Source: Nitrospira sp.
Lineage (GTDB): Bacteria; Nitrospirota; Nitrospiria; Nitrospirales; Nitrospiraceae
Direction of reading: 5' to 3'
Assembly (NCBI GenBank): GCA_022843785.1
Contig: JALHMZ010000008.1
Span: 101,774 to 165,773, forward strand
Length of the DNA stretch: 64,000 bases
Part shown: positions 10,419 through 21,502 of the stretch, one piece after another
Numbering within the stretch: the stretch's first letter is position 1
How the letters are laid out: every line of letters starts with the position of its first letter
The notes under the pieces: model-generated
Told to the model about the DNA's origin: nothing
Seen by the model: only the letters and a program-made list of their open reading frames with translations
Database searches by the model: none
Program-made: the position numbers and the translations under genes

Positions 10419-11069
10419 ATGGCGAAAGTAGAAAAAGGCAAAACTGGAAAGCCGACTGAACGGAAGTCGCAGAAAAAAGAGAGTGCGGCGCCGCAGCAGT
10501 TGGACGAGGGAAGCGAAGAGTCGAAATTCAGGCCCAGGCTTCGTGACACCTATCAGCAAAAGGTAGTGCCGGCGCTGATGAAGGAATTTGGCTATAAGAA
10601 TGTCATGCAGGTGCCTCGACTTGAGCGTGTTGTGCTCAATGTCGGTATGGGAGAGGCTCTGCAGAATGTCAAGTTGCTCGAGAGTGCCGTGACGGAACTG
10701 GGAACGATCACAGGGCAAAAGCCGGTTGTGACCAGGGCCAAGAAAGCGATCGCAGGGTTCAAGCTGCGGCAGGGGCTACCGATTGGAGCCAAGGTCACGC
10801 TTCGCAGTCGCCGCATGTACGAATTTTTTGATCGTCTGGTCTCGTTGGCGCTTCCGCGCATTCGCGATTTTCGCGGGGTCTCGCCGAAGGCCTTCGATGG
10901 GCGTGGAAACTATACCTTCGGTCTGAAGGAGCAGCTGATTTTCCCAGAGATCAAGTACGACGAAGTGGCATCTATCCATGGCATGGACATTACAATTGTG
11001 ACGACAGCCAGCACGAACGACGAGGGGAAGGCCCTGTTGAAGCATCTGGGTATGCCGTTTCGTACCTAG
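10419..11069 (+). CDS. rplE: 50S ribosomal protein L5 with N-terminal extension
   Basis: L5, 216 residues, binds 5S rRNA and contacts the P-site tRNA. The canonical domain begins at about residue 38 ([20 protein letters not shown]) and contains VLNVGMGEA and [16 protein letters not shown] blocks and the EIKYDEV region. Family members are usually about 180 residues, so this one carries some 35 extra N-terminal residues that are charged and rich in Lys, Glu and Gln. The ATG at 10419 follows an AGGGTTGGAG ribosome site at 10401-10410. The reading frame is open further back to 10353, but only inside rplX. Confidence 0.95.
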   Translation: MAKVEKGKTGKPTERKSQKKESAAPQQLDEGSEESKFRPRLRDTYQQKVVPALMKEFGYKNVMQVPRLERVVLNVGMGEALQNVKLLESAVTELGTITGQKPVVTRAKKAIAGFKLRQGLPIGAKVTLRSRRMYEFFDRLVSLALPRIRDFRGVSPKAFDGRGNYTFGLKEQLIFPEIKYDEVASIHGMDITIVTTASTNDEGKALLKHLGMPFRT

Positions 11070-11113
11070 GGACACACTCGGTGTGAGGCATTGTTCGAAG
11101 AGAAGGAGTGTTT

Positions 11114-11299
11114 GTGGCACGATTAGCGCTGAGGAATAAGGCGGCAACCAAACAGAAGTTCCCGTGCCGGGAGTATCATCGTTGCGGCGTGTGTGGCCGT
11201 GTACGTGGGTATCTTAGCCGGTTTCGGATGTGCAGAATCTGTTTTCGGCTCCTGAGCCTACGTGGAGAAATCCCGGGCGTACGCAAATCAAGTTGGTAG
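11114..11299 (+). CDS. rpsN: 30S ribosomal protein S14, zinc-binding type
   Basis: S14 type Z, 61 residues. Four cysteines (residues 24, 27, 40, 43) form the CxxC-x12-CxxC zinc site of the short form. The start is the GTG at 11114, six bases after AAGGAG (11103-11108); another GTG at 11108 overlaps that ribosome site. S14 joins the 30S head late in assembly. The zinc form implies zinc-replete expression; no zinc-free paralogue is in the window. Confidence 0.95.
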   Translation: MARLALRNKAATKQKFPCREYHRCGVCGRVRGYLSRFRMCRICFRLLSLRGEIPGVRKSSW

Positions 11300-11350
11300 C
11301 GAGTATGTCGGCCTACGGTCGATTGTCTTAAAGATGTAGAAGGATATCAG

Positions 11351-11746
11351 ATGCTTACAGATCCGATCAGTGACCTCCTTGTTCGATTAAGAAATGGCGC
11401 TCAGCGCCGTCAGGAGACGGTGGTTGTTCCAACTTCGAAGTTGAAGCGTGCAATTCTAGAGATCTTGAAGCGCGAGGGCTATGTCGATGGCATTGAGGAC
11501 GGGATGCGTGATGGTCATCCGATTCTCGATGTGCGGTTACGATATGTGGGAGAAGGACAGCCCATGATTACGGGTCTGCAGCGGATCAGCAAGCCTGGAC
11601 GCCGTGTTTATGTCGGAAGCGAAGATATTGCAAAGGTCCGCAATGGGATCGGGGTGTCCATCCTGTCGACCTCAAAAGGGATCATGACGGATCAGGAGTC
11701 CCGCAAGAATAAGCTTGGTGGAGAGATTTTGTGTTCAGTGTGGTAG
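11351..11746 (+). CDS. rpsH: 30S ribosomal protein S8
   Basis: S8, 131 residues, binds the central domain of 16S rRNA and in enteric bacteria represses the spc operon. MLTDPISDLLVRLRNG is the family N-terminus and the C-terminal GIGVSILSTSKGIMTD is nearly invariant. It lies between rpsN and rplF. Confidence 0.97.
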   Translation: MLTDPISDLLVRLRNGAQRRQETVVVPTSKLKRAILEILKREGYVDGIEDGMRDGHPILDVRLRYVGEGQPMITGLQRISKPGRRVYVGSEDIAKVRNGIGVSILSTSKGIMTDQESRKNKLGGEILCSVW

Positions 11747-11788
11747 GCGCGGGAAAGTTTTAACGACTGAATAGGGATGTAGAAAATC

Positions 11789-12325
11789 ATGTCGCGGATC
11801 GGGAAAAAGCCAATCACGGTTCCCAGTGGAGTAGATGTCAAAGTCTCCGGATCGAATGTGTCGGTCAAGGGCCCTTTGGGGAAGCTGGATTGGTCTTTGG
11901 CTCAGGGTGTGAGCGTTGCGCTGGATAACGGTCAGATTGTTGTCGCGCGCTCAAGTGAAGACCGCAAACTGCGAGCCCTCCATGGTCTTGTTCGAGCGGA
12001 ATTGAATAACATGGTGCATGGTGTCACGAAGGGCTACGAACGATCGCTTGAAATAACCGGAGTCGGATACAAGGCGCAAATTCAGGGCAGGACGATGAGT
12101 TTCAATGTTGGGTATATCAATCCCGTTGTGTACGAAGTGCCGGTTGGTATCGATGTGAAAGTGGATAAGCAGACCCTTATCAATGTCAAGGGAGTCGACA
12201 AGCGCCTTGTCGGCCAGGTGGCCGCAAATCTCCGAGCGATCAAGCCTCCTGATGTGTACAAGCAAAAGGGTGTTCGCTATGCAGGCGAACAGTTGCGCAA
12301 AAAGGCTGGCAAGACAGGGAAGTAG
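11789..12325 (+). CDS. rplF: 50S ribosomal protein L6
   Basis: L6, 178 residues, sits near the sarcin-ricin loop. It is made of two related domains. [12 protein letters not shown] opens the protein and the C-terminal [17 protein letters not shown] motif is typical. It is followed 8 bp later by rplR. Confidence 0.97.
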   Translation: MSRIGKKPITVPSGVDVKVSGSNVSVKGPLGKLDWSLAQGVSVALDNGQIVVARSSEDRKLRALHGLVRAELNNMVHGVTKGYERSLEITGVGYKAQIQGRTMSFNVGYINPVVYEVPVGIDVKVDKQTLINVKGVDKRLVGQVAANLRAIKPPDVYKQKGVRYAGEQLRKKAGKTGK

Positions 12326-12333
12326 GTAGCAAC

Positions 12334-12699
12334 ATGAATACGGCTGAAAAGTTACGACAACTGAAACAGCGGCGGCGTCGGGTGCGCAAGACGGTCACGG
12401 GGACTGCTGAACGACCTCGTCTGAACGTGTTCCGCAGTAGTGCGCACATCTATGCGCAGGTGATCAACGATATCGAGGGGAAAACGCTCGCAGCAGCGTC
12501 GTCGCTCGATAAGTCGCTGCGCACGGCGCTGAAATCGACAAGCAGCATTGAAGCGGCGAAGGCCGTCGGGAAGTTGATTGCGTCGCGGGCGAAGGCCGCC
12601 AATGTGAATGCTGTGGTCTTTGATCGAGGCGGACGGATGTATCACGGCAGAATCAAAGCGCTTGCCGATGCGTCGCGTGAAGGGGGCCTTCAGTTCTAG
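12334..12699 (+). CDS. rplR: 50S ribosomal protein L18
   Basis: L18, 121 residues, binds 5S rRNA together with L5. [21 protein letters not shown] and the C-terminal [19 protein letters not shown] block are diagnostic. The N-terminus is basic ([11 protein letters not shown]), as in other members. Confidence 0.96.
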   Translation: MNTAEKLRQLKQRRRRVRKTVTGTAERPRLNVFRSSAHIYAQVINDIEGKTLAAASSLDKSLRTALKSTSSIEAAKAVGKLIASRAKAANVNAVVFDRGGRMYHGRIKALADASREGGLQF

Positions 12700-12759
12700 C
12701 GTGGTCATCCTATTCATCCCCACCAATTTCGAGTGGGAAGAGAAGAAACGAGGCACTGT

Positions 12760-13269
12760 GTGCGAGTTAATCCTGATGAACTAAACCTGAAAGATAAAGT
12801 CGTCTTCATTAATCGCGTCGCAAAGGTGGTGAAGGGCGGCAAACGGTTTAACTTTTGTGCCCTGGTTGTGGTCGGTGACGGCCATGGTTGGGTGGGGATC
12901 GGCAAAGGGAAGGCTGCAGAAGTTCCGGTTGCCATATCAAAGGCGGTCGAACAAGCCAAGAAACATCTCGTGCATGTTGCGCTCAAGGGCGGCTCAATCC
13001 CACACGAAGTACATGGCCTCTTTGGTGGTGAACATGTGCTCCTCAAGCCGGCAGCCGATGGCACGGGGATTGTCGCCGGTGGTGCAGTTCGCGCCGTGGT
13101 GGAATTGGTTGGCGCGCATAATGTGGTTGCAAAGACGCTTGGCCGTGGTAATCCCTTTAATACGGTTCGAGCAACATTAGATGGGCTTACGCAATTGAGA
13201 AATCCTGAAGAGGTGCTTCGTCTGCGTCGTCGGACCATGGCGGAGCGGCAGGAAGGGGCGGCGGTGTAA
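12760..13269 (+). CDS. rpsE: 30S ribosomal protein S5
   Basis: S5, 169 residues from this GTG, shapes the mRNA entry channel and decoding fidelity. LNLKDKVVFINRVAKVVKGG and the VVVGDGHGWVGIGKGKA loop are present. The frame is open to a GTG at 12733, but the GAGG at 12750-12753 is well placed for 12760 and family members begin near there. The stop overlaps the rpmD start codon by one base. Confidence 0.95.
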   Translation: MRVNPDELNLKDKVVFINRVAKVVKGGKRFNFCALVVVGDGHGWVGIGKGKAAEVPVAISKAVEQAKKHLVHVALKGGSIPHEVHGLFGGEHVLLKPAADGTGIVAGGAVRAVVELVGAHNVVAKTLGRGNPFNTVRATLDGLTQLRNPEEVLRLRRRTMAERQEGAAV

Positions 13270-13487
13270 TGGGTACGGTTGCGACACCTAAATCTAAACA
13301 ATCGACAGCGCAAGGTGTTCGAGTGACACTTATGCGGAGTCCCATTGGCACGCCGCAATCGCATCGCCTGGTGCTGCGTGGGCTTCGGCTTCGGCATATA
13401 CGCCAGACGGCCGTCCATCCAGACACTCCCCAAGTTCGCGGATTGATCAAGAAAGTGGGTTATCTGCTCGAGGTTGGAAAGCCATGA
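13269..13487 (+). CDS. rpmD: 50S ribosomal protein L30
   Basis: L30, 72 residues. The core VTLMRSPIGTPQSHRLVLRGLRL and the TPQVRGLIKKVGYLLEV end fit the family; about 15 N-terminal residues precede the usual start of the fold. It is coupled to rpsE (one-base overlap, TAATG) and to rplO (4-bp overlap). Confidence 0.93.
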   Translation: MGTVATPKSKQSTAQGVRVTLMRSPIGTPQSHRLVLRGLRLRHIRQTAVHPDTPQVRGLIKKVGYLLEVGKP

Positions 13488-13925
13488 ATCTTCATGATTT
13501 GACACCGGCAAAAGGCGCTAAGAAACGGCGAAAACGGATTGGCCGCGGACCCGGATCCGGCCATGGAAAGACCGCTACCAAGGGGCACAAGGGATTGCTC
13601 GCGAGATCAGGAGGCGGAAAGCGACCTGGTTTTGAAGGCGGTCAGATGCCGTTGATTCGGCGGTTGCCGAAGTTTGGGTTCGTCAACAATTTCCGTACGG
13701 AATACTCCATCGTCAATGTGAGTAGTTTTCAGGATTGGAACGGAAGCGGTACCATCACCCCGCAAGCCATGGTGGATGCCGGCTTGGTCAAGCGTAAAAC
13801 GTTGCCGATCAAAATCCTCGGCAATGGAGAGCTGAAGAAGTCACTCGTCATTCAGGCCCATAAGTTCAGCAAGTCTGCGGAGGCGAAGATTCAGTCGGCT
13901 GGAGGGAGAGTCGAGGTCATCGGCG

Positions 13926-13933
<8 letters not shown>
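13484..13933 (+). CDS. rplO: 50S ribosomal protein L15
   Basis: L15, 149 residues, a late-assembly protein of the large subunit. The N-terminus MNLHDLTPAKGAKKRRKRIG and the glycine-rich GRGPGSGHGKTATKGHKG stretch are typical. The ATGA overlap with rpmD and the overlap with the secY start argue for tight translational coupling. Confidence 0.96.
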
Positions 13934-15245
<1,312 letters not shown>

Positions 15246-15251
15246 TGCCGC

Positions 15252-15908
15252 ATGCGGCTCGTGTTTCTTGGCGCGCCAGGCGTCGGTAAAGGTACGCAAG
15301 CAGATAAGGTCTCGGCGCAGCACGGTGCCCGGAAAATATCAACTGGGGATTTACTTCGAGAGGCCGTTCGGAATCGTACGAGCTTAGGCCTTGAGGCTAA
15401 GTCCTATATGGACCAAGGGCGACTTGTTCCAGATGCGGTCGTCATCGGGTTGGTGCGGGAAAAGTTAACCGATCCCAGTTACGCAAAGGGCTTTATCCTG
15501 GACGGGTTTCCCAGGACGGTTCCTCAGGCAGAAGAGTTGGGAAAGGTACTGGATGAGCAGGGCATCGGACTGAATCGCGTCATCAACTTTCAGGTTTCTC
15601 GTGCCGAGGTCGTAAAGCGGTTGAGCGGGCGGAGGAGCTGCCCAAAGTGTCAGGCGACGTATCACGTGGAGTTCGCGCCCTCCAAAGAAGCTGGAGTGTG
15701 TGATCGGTGCAAGGATACGTTAGTTCAGCGAAGTGATGATCAGAGGGAAGCGATTGAGACGCGGCTGAAGGTCTATGAAGAGCAGACTGCCCCGTTGATT
15801 GGCTTCTACGAGAAGAAAAATATCTTATCGCATCTCGAGAGCGAGGGGCCTGTCGAGTCTGTCTATCAGAGCTTGTCGAAGGTGCTGGCAGCATACGATA
15901 CGGCATGA
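15252..15908 (+). CDS. adk: adenylate kinase
   Basis: Adenylate kinase, 218 residues, interconverts ATP + AMP and 2 ADP in the cytosol. The P-loop GAPGVGKGTQ is at residues 7-16, the AMP-site DGFPRT at 84-89. The LID domain carries Cys130, Cys133, Cys150 and Cys153, the structural zinc site of the long-form enzyme seen in many Gram-positive and deep-branching bacteria. The stop overlaps the map start as ATGA. Confidence 0.97.
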   Translation: MRLVFLGAPGVGKGTQADKVSAQHGARKISTGDLLREAVRNRTSLGLEAKSYMDQGRLVPDAVVIGLVREKLTDPSYAKGFILDGFPRTVPQAEELGKVLDEQGIGLNRVINFQVSRAEVVKRLSGRRSCPKCQATYHVEFAPSKEAGVCDRCKDTLVQRSDDQREAIETRLKVYEEQTAPLIGFYEKKNILSHLESEGPVESVYQSLSKVLAAYDTA

Positions 15909-16669
15909 TCATTCTCAAGACGCCTGCTGAAATTGAGATTATGGCGGAAGCGTCGAGAGTGGTTGCCGAGGTGCTGGAGATCATTCGGAAGGAAGTTCGA
16001 TCAGGAATCAGCACCGACGACCTCGATCGTTTAGCCGAGAAAGAGATTCGGGCCAGGGGAGCGATACCGGCGTTCAAGGGGTACAGAAATTATCCTAAGA
16101 CGCTCTGTGCATCCGTGAACGAACAGGTGGTTCATGGAATACCATCCGGTCGGAAGCTGAAGGATGGCGATATTATCGGCCTTGATCTTGGTGCCATCGT
16201 GGGTGGGTTTTATGGAGACTCAGCAGTAACGGTGGCAGTCGGTCGGGTGCCTGAGAAGATTGCAACGCTCGTAAAGGTGACGGAAGAATCGCTCTCTCTG
16301 GGGATCGAGCAGGCGGTGGTCGGTAATCGGTTGACGGATATTTCACATGCGGTCCAACGCCATATCGAGTCAGCCGGGTATTCGGTCGTCACGGAGTTTG
16401 TGGGGCATGGGATCGGTAGGCACTTGCATGAAGAACCGCAGGTTCCCAACTATGGGAAGCCTGGACAGGGGCCGCGGCTGCAGAGCGGCATGGTGCTGGC
16501 CATTGAGCCAATGGTCAATATGGGGGGGAGCGCCGTACGAGTTCTTGAGGATCGTTGGACGGCAGTCACGGCTGATGGAAGCCTTTCTGCTCACTTCGAA
16601 CATACGATTGCCATACAACCAAGTGGCCCGGCTCGAATCTTGAGCCGTCGAGTCGCAGGCGAAATTTAA
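15905..16669 (+). CDS. map: methionine aminopeptidase, type I
   Basis: Type I methionine aminopeptidase, 254 residues, removes the N-terminal Met from nascent proteins. The metal ligands can be placed: Asp in [14 protein letters not shown] (two Asp), His in [12 protein letters not shown], Glu in [10 protein letters not shown] and Glu in AHFEHTIAI. It overlaps adk by 4 bp, so the two are probably translated together. The neighbouring infA follows after 25 bp. Confidence 0.97.
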   Translation: MIILKTPAEIEIMAEASRVVAEVLEIIRKEVRSGISTDDLDRLAEKEIRARGAIPAFKGYRNYPKTLCASVNEQVVHGIPSGRKLKDGDIIGLDLGAIVGGFYGDSAVTVAVGRVPEKIATLVKVTEESLSLGIEQAVVGNRLTDISHAVQRHIESAGYSVVTEFVGHGIGRHLHEEPQVPNYGKPGQGPRLQSGMVLAIEPMVNMGGSAVRVLEDRWTAVTADGSLSAHFEHTIAIQPSGPARILSRRVAGEI

Positions 16670-16694
16670 GTCGCAGAAAAGAACGCAGAAATAC

Positions 16695-16913
16695 GTGGCC
16701 AAAGAAGATATTATCGAAGTACAGGGTTCCGTGGCAGAAACTCTGCCGAATGCAATGTTTCGGGTGAAGCTCGAAAATGGACATATCATCTTAGCCCATA
16801 TATCTGGCAAGATGCGGATGCATTTCATTCGTATTCTTCCTGGTGATAAGGTGACGGTGGAAATGTCGCCATATGATCTGACCAGGGGCCGGATCACGTA
16901 TCGTTTCAAGTAG
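16695..16913 (+). CDS. infA: translation initiation factor IF-1
   Basis: IF-1, 72 residues, an OB-fold protein that blocks the A site during initiation. [22 protein letters not shown] and the C-terminal [12 protein letters not shown] are the standard ends of the protein. The start codon is GTG. The location between map and rpmJ is common in bacteria. Confidence 0.97.
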   Translation: MAKEDIIEVQGSVAETLPNAMFRVKLENGHIILAHISGKMRMHFIRILPGDKVTVEMSPYDLTRGRITYRFK

Positions 16914-16932
16914 CAGGGGGCATTGAGTTCTC

Positions 16933-17046
16933 ATGAAAGTGAAATCATCAGTGAAACCGATTTGCGCAAAGTGTAAAGTTGTGCGCCGGCGAGGGGTAGT
17001 TCGGATTCTTTGCGATAACCCTCGCCATAAACAGCGCCAAGGGTAA
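16933..17046 (+). CDS. rpmJ: 50S ribosomal protein L36, zinc-binding type
   Basis: L36, 37 residues, found by direct reading because of its size. It starts [17 protein letters not shown] and ends in RHKQRQG. Cys11, Cys14, Cys27 and His32 form the zinc ribbon of the C+ form. It lies 19 bp after infA and before rpsM, its usual place. Confidence 0.94.
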   Translation: MKVKSSVKPICAKCKVVRRRGVVRILCDNPRHKQRQG

Positions 17047-17139
17047 GGATGTCCTTCGCTATTGGTCGAGCGTGCATGGGGCATCGCGCGTCGCATATCT
17101 AGCGGATGACGTTACACGATTGGACGGAAGGGAGAAGCA

Positions 17140-17538
17140 ATGGCACGTATCGCTGGCGTCGATTTGCCTAGAGGCAAGCGGGCCGATATTGGCTTGACCT
17201 ACATTTACGGAATCGGGCGGGCGGCCGCCTCGAAAATTCTGAAGGAGGCCGGCGTTGATGGCGCTGTCCGCATCAAGGATTTGAGCGAGGACAAGATTGT
17301 CAAGCTGCGTGAGATCATCGATCGTGATCACCGCGTGGAAGGTGATCTTCGCAAAGAAGTCTCATTGAATATCAAGCGGCTGGTTGATACGGGAACATAC
17401 CGAGGCCTCCGGCATCGGAAGGGGTTGCCCGTGCGCGGACAGCGAACCAAAACGAATGCCAGGACGCGCAAAGGACGCCGTTCTGGCCCCGGGAGCAAAC
17501 CGAGACCGTCGATGACGAAGTCCGCCCCGAGCGCATAA
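17140..17538 (+). CDS. rpsM: 30S ribosomal protein S13
   Basis: S13, 132 residues, contacts the P-site tRNA and the 50S subunit. [22 protein letters not shown] is diagnostic, with the [13 protein letters not shown] helix-two-turns-helix and the basic tail [13 protein letters not shown]. The C-terminal tail is several residues longer than in E. coli. RBS GGGAGAAG just upstream. Confidence 0.97.
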   Translation: MARIAGVDLPRGKRADIGLTYIYGIGRAAASKILKEAGVDGAVRIKDLSEDKIVKLREIIDRDHRVEGDLRKEVSLNIKRLVDTGTYRGLRHRKGLPVRGQRTKTNARTRKGRRSGPGSKPRPSMTKSAPSA

Positions 17539-17567
17539 TTCGTCGAACGTACAATGAAGGAGTTCGC

Positions 17568-17951
17568 ATGAGCGTCAAGAAGGGGAAGAAGAAAGAACGG
17601 CGAATCGTTCAAAGCGGAGTCGCGCACGTTCAAGCGTCGTTCAACAATACAATCGTGACGATTACCGACATGAGCGGGAATACGGTGGTGTGGGCCAGTG
17701 CAGGTAATCAAGGATTTAAGGGGTCCCGTAAAAGCACGCCATTCGCCGCACAGCGGGCAGGAGAAGCTGCGGCTCGTAAGGCGATGGAGAGCGGGATGCG
17801 GCAAATCGATGTCTATGTGAATGGGCCGGGCTCCGGTCGTGAATCGGCGATCCGCTCACTGCAAGGAGCCGGACTGCGGATTAACATGATTCGTGACGTG
17901 ACGCCCATCCCGCATAACGGCTGCCGTCCGCCAAAACGGAGGCGTGTCTAA
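17568..17951 (+). CDS. rpsK: 30S ribosomal protein S11
   Basis: S11, 127 residues, located on the 30S platform near the E site. The [18 protein letters not shown] start and the C-terminal [18 protein letters not shown] are near-universal. RBS AAGGAG at 17555-17560. Confidence 0.97.
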   Translation: MSVKKGKKKERRIVQSGVAHVQASFNNTIVTITDMSGNTVVWASAGNQGFKGSRKSTPFAAQRAGEAAARKAMESGMRQIDVYVNGPGSGRESAIRSLQGAGLRINMIRDVTPIPHNGCRPPKRRRV

Positions 17952-18032
17952 GTCGAGAGGAACCGAACGTCGGATTGAATAACGATTCTGGACATGCGCG
18001 GGGGCATGTCTGCGGCAACTGGAGGTAGAGAA

Positions 18033-18659
18033 GTGGCAAAGTATCGCGGTCCCGTCTGTCGGCTCTGTCGACGAGAAGGTGAGAAACTGTTTCTCAAAGG
18101 TGCGCGCTGCATGACAGAAAAGTGCGCCATCGAGCGGCGGAGCTACCCTCCAGGCCAGCATGGACAGGGGCGTCAACGGACCTCTGACTATAGTCTCCAG
18201 TTGCGTGAAAAGCAGAAGTTGCGGAGAATTTACGGTCTTCAAGAACGGCAATTCCGCGGCGTGTTCGAGCGGGCTGAGCGGCAAATCGGCGTCACAGGCG
18301 ATGCGTTGCTGCGCTTGCTTGAATGTCGGCTCGACAATGTCGCCTATCGATTGGGATTCGGCATGTCGCGAAAGCAGGCCAGACAGATCGTCAGTCACGG
18401 TCATCTCTTGATGAACGGGAAGCGGATCATGGTTGCCGGCGCGCTTGTGAAGGCAGGGGACGTCATCGAAGTTCGTGAGCGGAGCAGGAATCTGGCAACC
18501 ATTCAGGGAGCTTTGGAGGCTGTCGACGGCCGTGGGATTCCGGACTGGCTCGAGCTCGACAAGGGCGCATTCAAAGGGGTCGTGCGCGCATTGCCGGCGA
18601 AGGAACATATCCCATTGCCGGTTAATGAACAGATGGTTGTGGAATTGTATTCACGATAG
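18033..18659 (+). CDS. rpsD: 30S ribosomal protein S4, zinc-binding type
   Basis: S4, 208 residues, one of two primary 16S rRNA binders. Residues Cys9, Cys12, Cys26 and Cys31 match the zinc site of the Thermus-type S4. The S4 RNA-binding domain (RLDNVAYRLGFGMSRKQARQ) follows. The start is the GTG at 18033, preceded by GGAGGTAG at 18021-18028; the open frame back to 17994 lacks family residues. Confidence 0.97.
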   Translation: MAKYRGPVCRLCRREGEKLFLKGARCMTEKCAIERRSYPPGQHGQGRQRTSDYSLQLREKQKLRRIYGLQERQFRGVFERAERQIGVTGDALLRLLECRLDNVAYRLGFGMSRKQARQIVSHGHLLMNGKRIMVAGALVKAGDVIEVRERSRNLATIQGALEAVDGRGIPDWLELDKGAFKGVVRALPAKEHIPLPVNEQMVVELYSR

Positions 18660-18743
18660 CCGTTTGACCCAGGGGCGGCGTTATTGAGCGAACGGACGTT
18701 CCACAGGTTAGTTACGTACACGCAGGTACATGGAGGGGGAGTC

Positions 18744-19745
18744 ATGATCAAGGCGATGAGAGACTTTCAAGTCCCGATTCGGGTGGAAGTCGATAAGGAT
18801 GCACATTCCCCAACATTCGGTCGATTCACCACAGAAGCGTTCGAGCGGGGATTCGGCACTACGATTGGAAACGCTCTGCGGCGTGTGTTGCTGTCGTCTC
18901 TGACGGGCGCTGCAGTCACTACGGTGAAGATTGAAGGGGTGGTACATGAGTTTTCAACGATCGCCGGTGTGACGGAAGATGTGACGGCGATTATTTTGAA
19001 CATCAAGGGTCTGAGATTGGCGCTCCATACGGACAAGCCCAAGACGATTCGATTGAAGAAAAAGGGCCCAGGTGAAGCGAAAGGATCCGACATCATTCAT
19101 GACGCCGATGTCACCATTCTGACCCCTGATTTGCATATTGCGATGTTGGACAAGGATGCAACTCTGGATATCGAAATGACGGTCAAGCACGGCCGTGGAT
19201 ATGTTCCGGCTGAGCGCAATAAGGAAGAAGGCTTGCCGATCGGTGTCATTGCCATCGATTCGATTTTCTCTCCAATCAAGCGGGTGAATTTCCAGGTTGA
19301 AAACGCTCGTGTCGGACGCATGACTGACTACGACAAGTTGACGATGGAGATTTGGACCGATGCGACGATCAGCCCACGTGATGCGCTATCGACTGCCGCC
19401 GGGATTCTGCGCGAACATCTGGATATCTTCATCAATCCGGAGGAGCGTGGTGAGGGGAAGAGCGAAGCAGGTTATGAGGAGTCGCAGCGGGAGGTGAATA
19501 AAAACCTTTCCCGCAGTGTGAATGAACTGGAGTTGTCGGTGCGTGCTGCGAATTGTTTGAAGAATGCCAATATCAAAACGATCGCAGATCTGGTGCAGAA
19601 GTCTGAAGGAGAGATGCTGCGGACGAAGAATTTTGGGAAGAAGTCTCTCAACGAAATCAAGGAAATCTTGTCTGAAATGGGACTCTCGCTGGGCACCAAG
19701 GTGGACATGCCACCGTCTCACAATGGGAGTCCGAAGTCGGAGTAA
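18744..19745 (+). CDS. rpoA: DNA-directed RNA polymerase subunit alpha
   Basis: RNA polymerase alpha, 333 residues. The N-terminal assembly domain ([20 protein letters not shown]) and the C-terminal promoter-contacting domain ([21 protein letters not shown], ending in the MGLSLG region) are both intact. The ATG at 18744 follows GGAGGGGGA at 18732-18740; an earlier GTG-type frame start at 18684 has no support. It is flanked by rpsD and rplQ, the usual alpha-operon order. Confidence 0.97.
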   Translation: MIKAMRDFQVPIRVEVDKDAHSPTFGRFTTEAFERGFGTTIGNALRRVLLSSLTGAAVTTVKIEGVVHEFSTIAGVTEDVTAIILNIKGLRLALHTDKPKTIRLKKKGPGEAKGSDIIHDADVTILTPDLHIAMLDKDATLDIEMTVKHGRGYVPAERNKEEGLPIGVIAIDSIFSPIKRVNFQVENARVGRMTDYDKLTMEIWTDATISPRDALSTAAGILREHLDIFINPEERGEGKSEAGYEESQREVNKNLSRSVNELELSVRAANCLKNANIKTIADLVQKSEGEMLRTKNFGKKSLNEIKEILSEMGLSLGTKVDMPPSHNGSPKSE

Positions 19746-19767
19746 TTCTTAGGTCAAGGGGAACGCC

Positions 19768-20199
19768 GTGCGACACAGGAAAAAAGGGCGACAACTCGGC
19801 AGACAAACCAAGCATCGGTGGGCGTTGTTTCGCAATATCGTCACGTCGTTGATCGACCACGAGCGGATCGAGACGACTGAAGCGAAAGCCAAGGAAATAC
19901 GCGGGTTCACTGATCGCATGATTACGTTGGGGAAGGAAGGGACCCTTCCGGCGCGGCGCCGCGCGCTCGCATTTTTGCGAAGCAAGGACGTCGTGTCCAA
20001 GTTGTTCGCAGATGTGGCGGGACGGTTTAAGGATCGACGCGGAGGGTACACCAGGATTGTGAAAACCCGTCGGCGTATCGGGGATGGCGCAGAAATGGTT
20101 GCTATTGAATTAGTTTCTCGCCCAGAGGCGCCGGCAGCACAGAAATCATCGAGCGCTCCTGCGCAGCCTGCCACTGGCGAACCTCAAAAGTCAGTATAG
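19768..20199 (+). CDS. rplQ: 50S ribosomal protein L17
   Basis: L17, 143 residues, near the tunnel exit. [23 protein letters not shown] and [12 protein letters not shown] C-terminal residues ([20 protein letters not shown]) define it. A low-complexity tail of about 25 residues rich in Ala, Pro and Ser follows the core. The start codon is GTG. It is the last gene of the long translation cluster. Confidence 0.96.
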   Translation: MRHRKKGRQLGRQTKHRWALFRNIVTSLIDHERIETTEAKAKEIRGFTDRMITLGKEGTLPARRRALAFLRSKDVVSKLFADVAGRFKDRRGGYTRIVKTRRRIGDGAEMVAIELVSRPEAPAAQKSSSAPAQPATGEPQKSV

Positions 20200-20240
20200 A
20201 TTTTATTTGTAATCAGAACCCTCGGGCTATGTTTCTCAAA

Positions 20241-20270
20241 TGCCCTCCATGTGGAAACACATGGAGGGCA
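20241..20270 (+). terminator. terminator after rplQ
   Basis: A perfect 13-bp stem (TGCCCTCCATGTG with its complement) closes a GAAA tetraloop. It starts 41 bp after the rplQ stop. The downstream bases (TCGTGTTGTC) are only moderately T-rich, so release may be partly factor-dependent. Confidence 0.8.
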
Positions 20271-20373
20271 TCGTGTTGTCAGGTCCTTCCAGGGATCCTC
20301 ACAGACGTTTACTTGCCCTGTCGTGCATGCTACGATCGTGCCAGCATATCTTTGACCAATTGAAAGCCAGTAT

Positions 20374-20946
20374 ATGTGGGAACGAATCGTACGGCGAACA
20401 CTTCTGACATTGAGTGTATTCCTGTCCGCGTTTCTGGCCTACCTGCTCTTTATCAATGCCGATTCAACTCCATCTACCCAACCGGCCTCGTCCGGATCGA
20501 TTGAGCGTGCGGATGCGAAGATCTCAGATTTTATCTTTACGCAAACTAAAGGCGATGTTGTCGAGTGGCAAGTGCAGGCCAGGCAGGCACGGTTGTTTGA
20601 GCGAGAGAAACAGGCACGGCTTACCGGGGTCGATATCACGTTTTATGGTGAGCAGGGAAAGGAACTCACTCTGTCAGGAGAAGAGGGAACACTCGATATC
20701 GCAACGAAGAATCTTGAGCTGGCTAATCAGACAGAGCCCTTGGTTGTTGAAACAAAAAGTGGATATACCATCTATACGAATCATCTGGCATGGAAAGACG
20801 AGACCAAAGAGATTCGTACGGATGACAATGTTCGGATCGTCGGCCATGGAATTGAAGTGACCGGGCGTGGACTACTCGGCCGTATGGCTGCGCAGGAATT
20901 CGAAATTTTAGGGGATGTTCATGTGGATCTTGTTCCTGCTTCTTAA
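20374..20946 (+). CDS. lptC: LPS export protein LptC
   Basis: LptC, 190 residues, is the single-span inner-membrane protein that passes lipopolysaccharide from LptB2FG to LptA. One N-terminal membrane helix (LLTLSVFLSAFLAYLLF, about residues 8-24) precedes a periplasmic OstA-like beta-jellyroll (ISDFIFTQTKGDVVEWQVQA onwards). Sequence identity in this family is low; the call rests on the topology and on lptA and lptB following immediately. It overlaps lptA by about 26 bp. Confidence 0.85.
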   Translation: MWERIVRRTLLTLSVFLSAFLAYLLFINADSTPSTQPASSGSIERADAKISDFIFTQTKGDVVEWQVQARQARLFEREKQARLTGVDITFYGEQGKELTLSGEEGTLDIATKNLELANQTEPLVVETKSGYTIYTNHLAWKDETKEIRTDDNVRIVGHGIEVTGRGLLGRMAAQEFEILGDVHVDLVPAS

Positions 20947-21502
20947 TGTAGTTCTGTTCGGAGAGGTGCTACCAAGCCATTCTGCGGACCCCGGGATTCT
21001 GCAAAACAATGGAGTCACCGCGGCTGTCCCCACCACGATCACAGCCAAGAAAGTCACGGTTCGTAAACAAGACAGCCGGGCCGTATTTGAAGGAACTGTT
21101 GTGCTGACCAGGGGCCCACTTCTTGTTTATTCGGATAAGATGATCGTCCTGTTTCATTCGCTCGGCAGTGGGCAGGCGCCACCAAGTTCTTCCGGGCAGG
21201 TTGCCGGACCGTCGTCAGATAAGAGGAAAGACACGCCGCCGACAATGTCGAACCATTCCGTGCACCGAGTCGAGGCAATTGACCATGTCAAGATAAAGTA
21301 TGCGACCGGTAATGCGACGTGCCAGAAAGCCGTGTATTTTAGTGAGGGCGATAAGATTGTTTTGACGGGAGAGCCCGTGGCGTGGGAGAAGGGAACTCGC
21401 GTCAGCGGAAAACAAATCACGATCTACCTGGCGGAGGAACGGAGTGTGGTCGAGGGAGACTCGCATGTTCGTATCGAGGAGGAGGGAAAAGCCGCACCAT
21501 GA
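20921..21502 (+). CDS. lptA: LPS transport periplasmic protein LptA
   Basis: LptA, 193 residues, the periplasmic bridge for LPS. A signal peptide (about residues 1-22) is followed by the OstA-N pattern ITAKKVTVRKQDSRAVFEGTVVLTRGPLLVYSDKM and by VVEGDSHVRIE near the end. A low-complexity Ser/Pro/Gly-rich insertion lies around residue 85. I chose the ATG at 20921 because the GGGG at 20911-20914 is well spaced for it; an ATG two codons earlier is possible. The stop overlaps lptB (ATGA). Confidence 0.85.
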   Translation: MWILFLLLNVVLFGEVLPSHSADPGILQNNGVTAAVPTTITAKKVTVRKQDSRAVFEGTVVLTRGPLLVYSDKMIVLFHSLGSGQAPPSSSGQVAGPSSDKRKDTPPTMSNHSVHRVEAIDHVKIKYATGNATCQKAVYFSEGDKIVLTGEPVAWEKGTRVSGKQITIYLAEERSVVEGDSHVRIEEEGKAAP

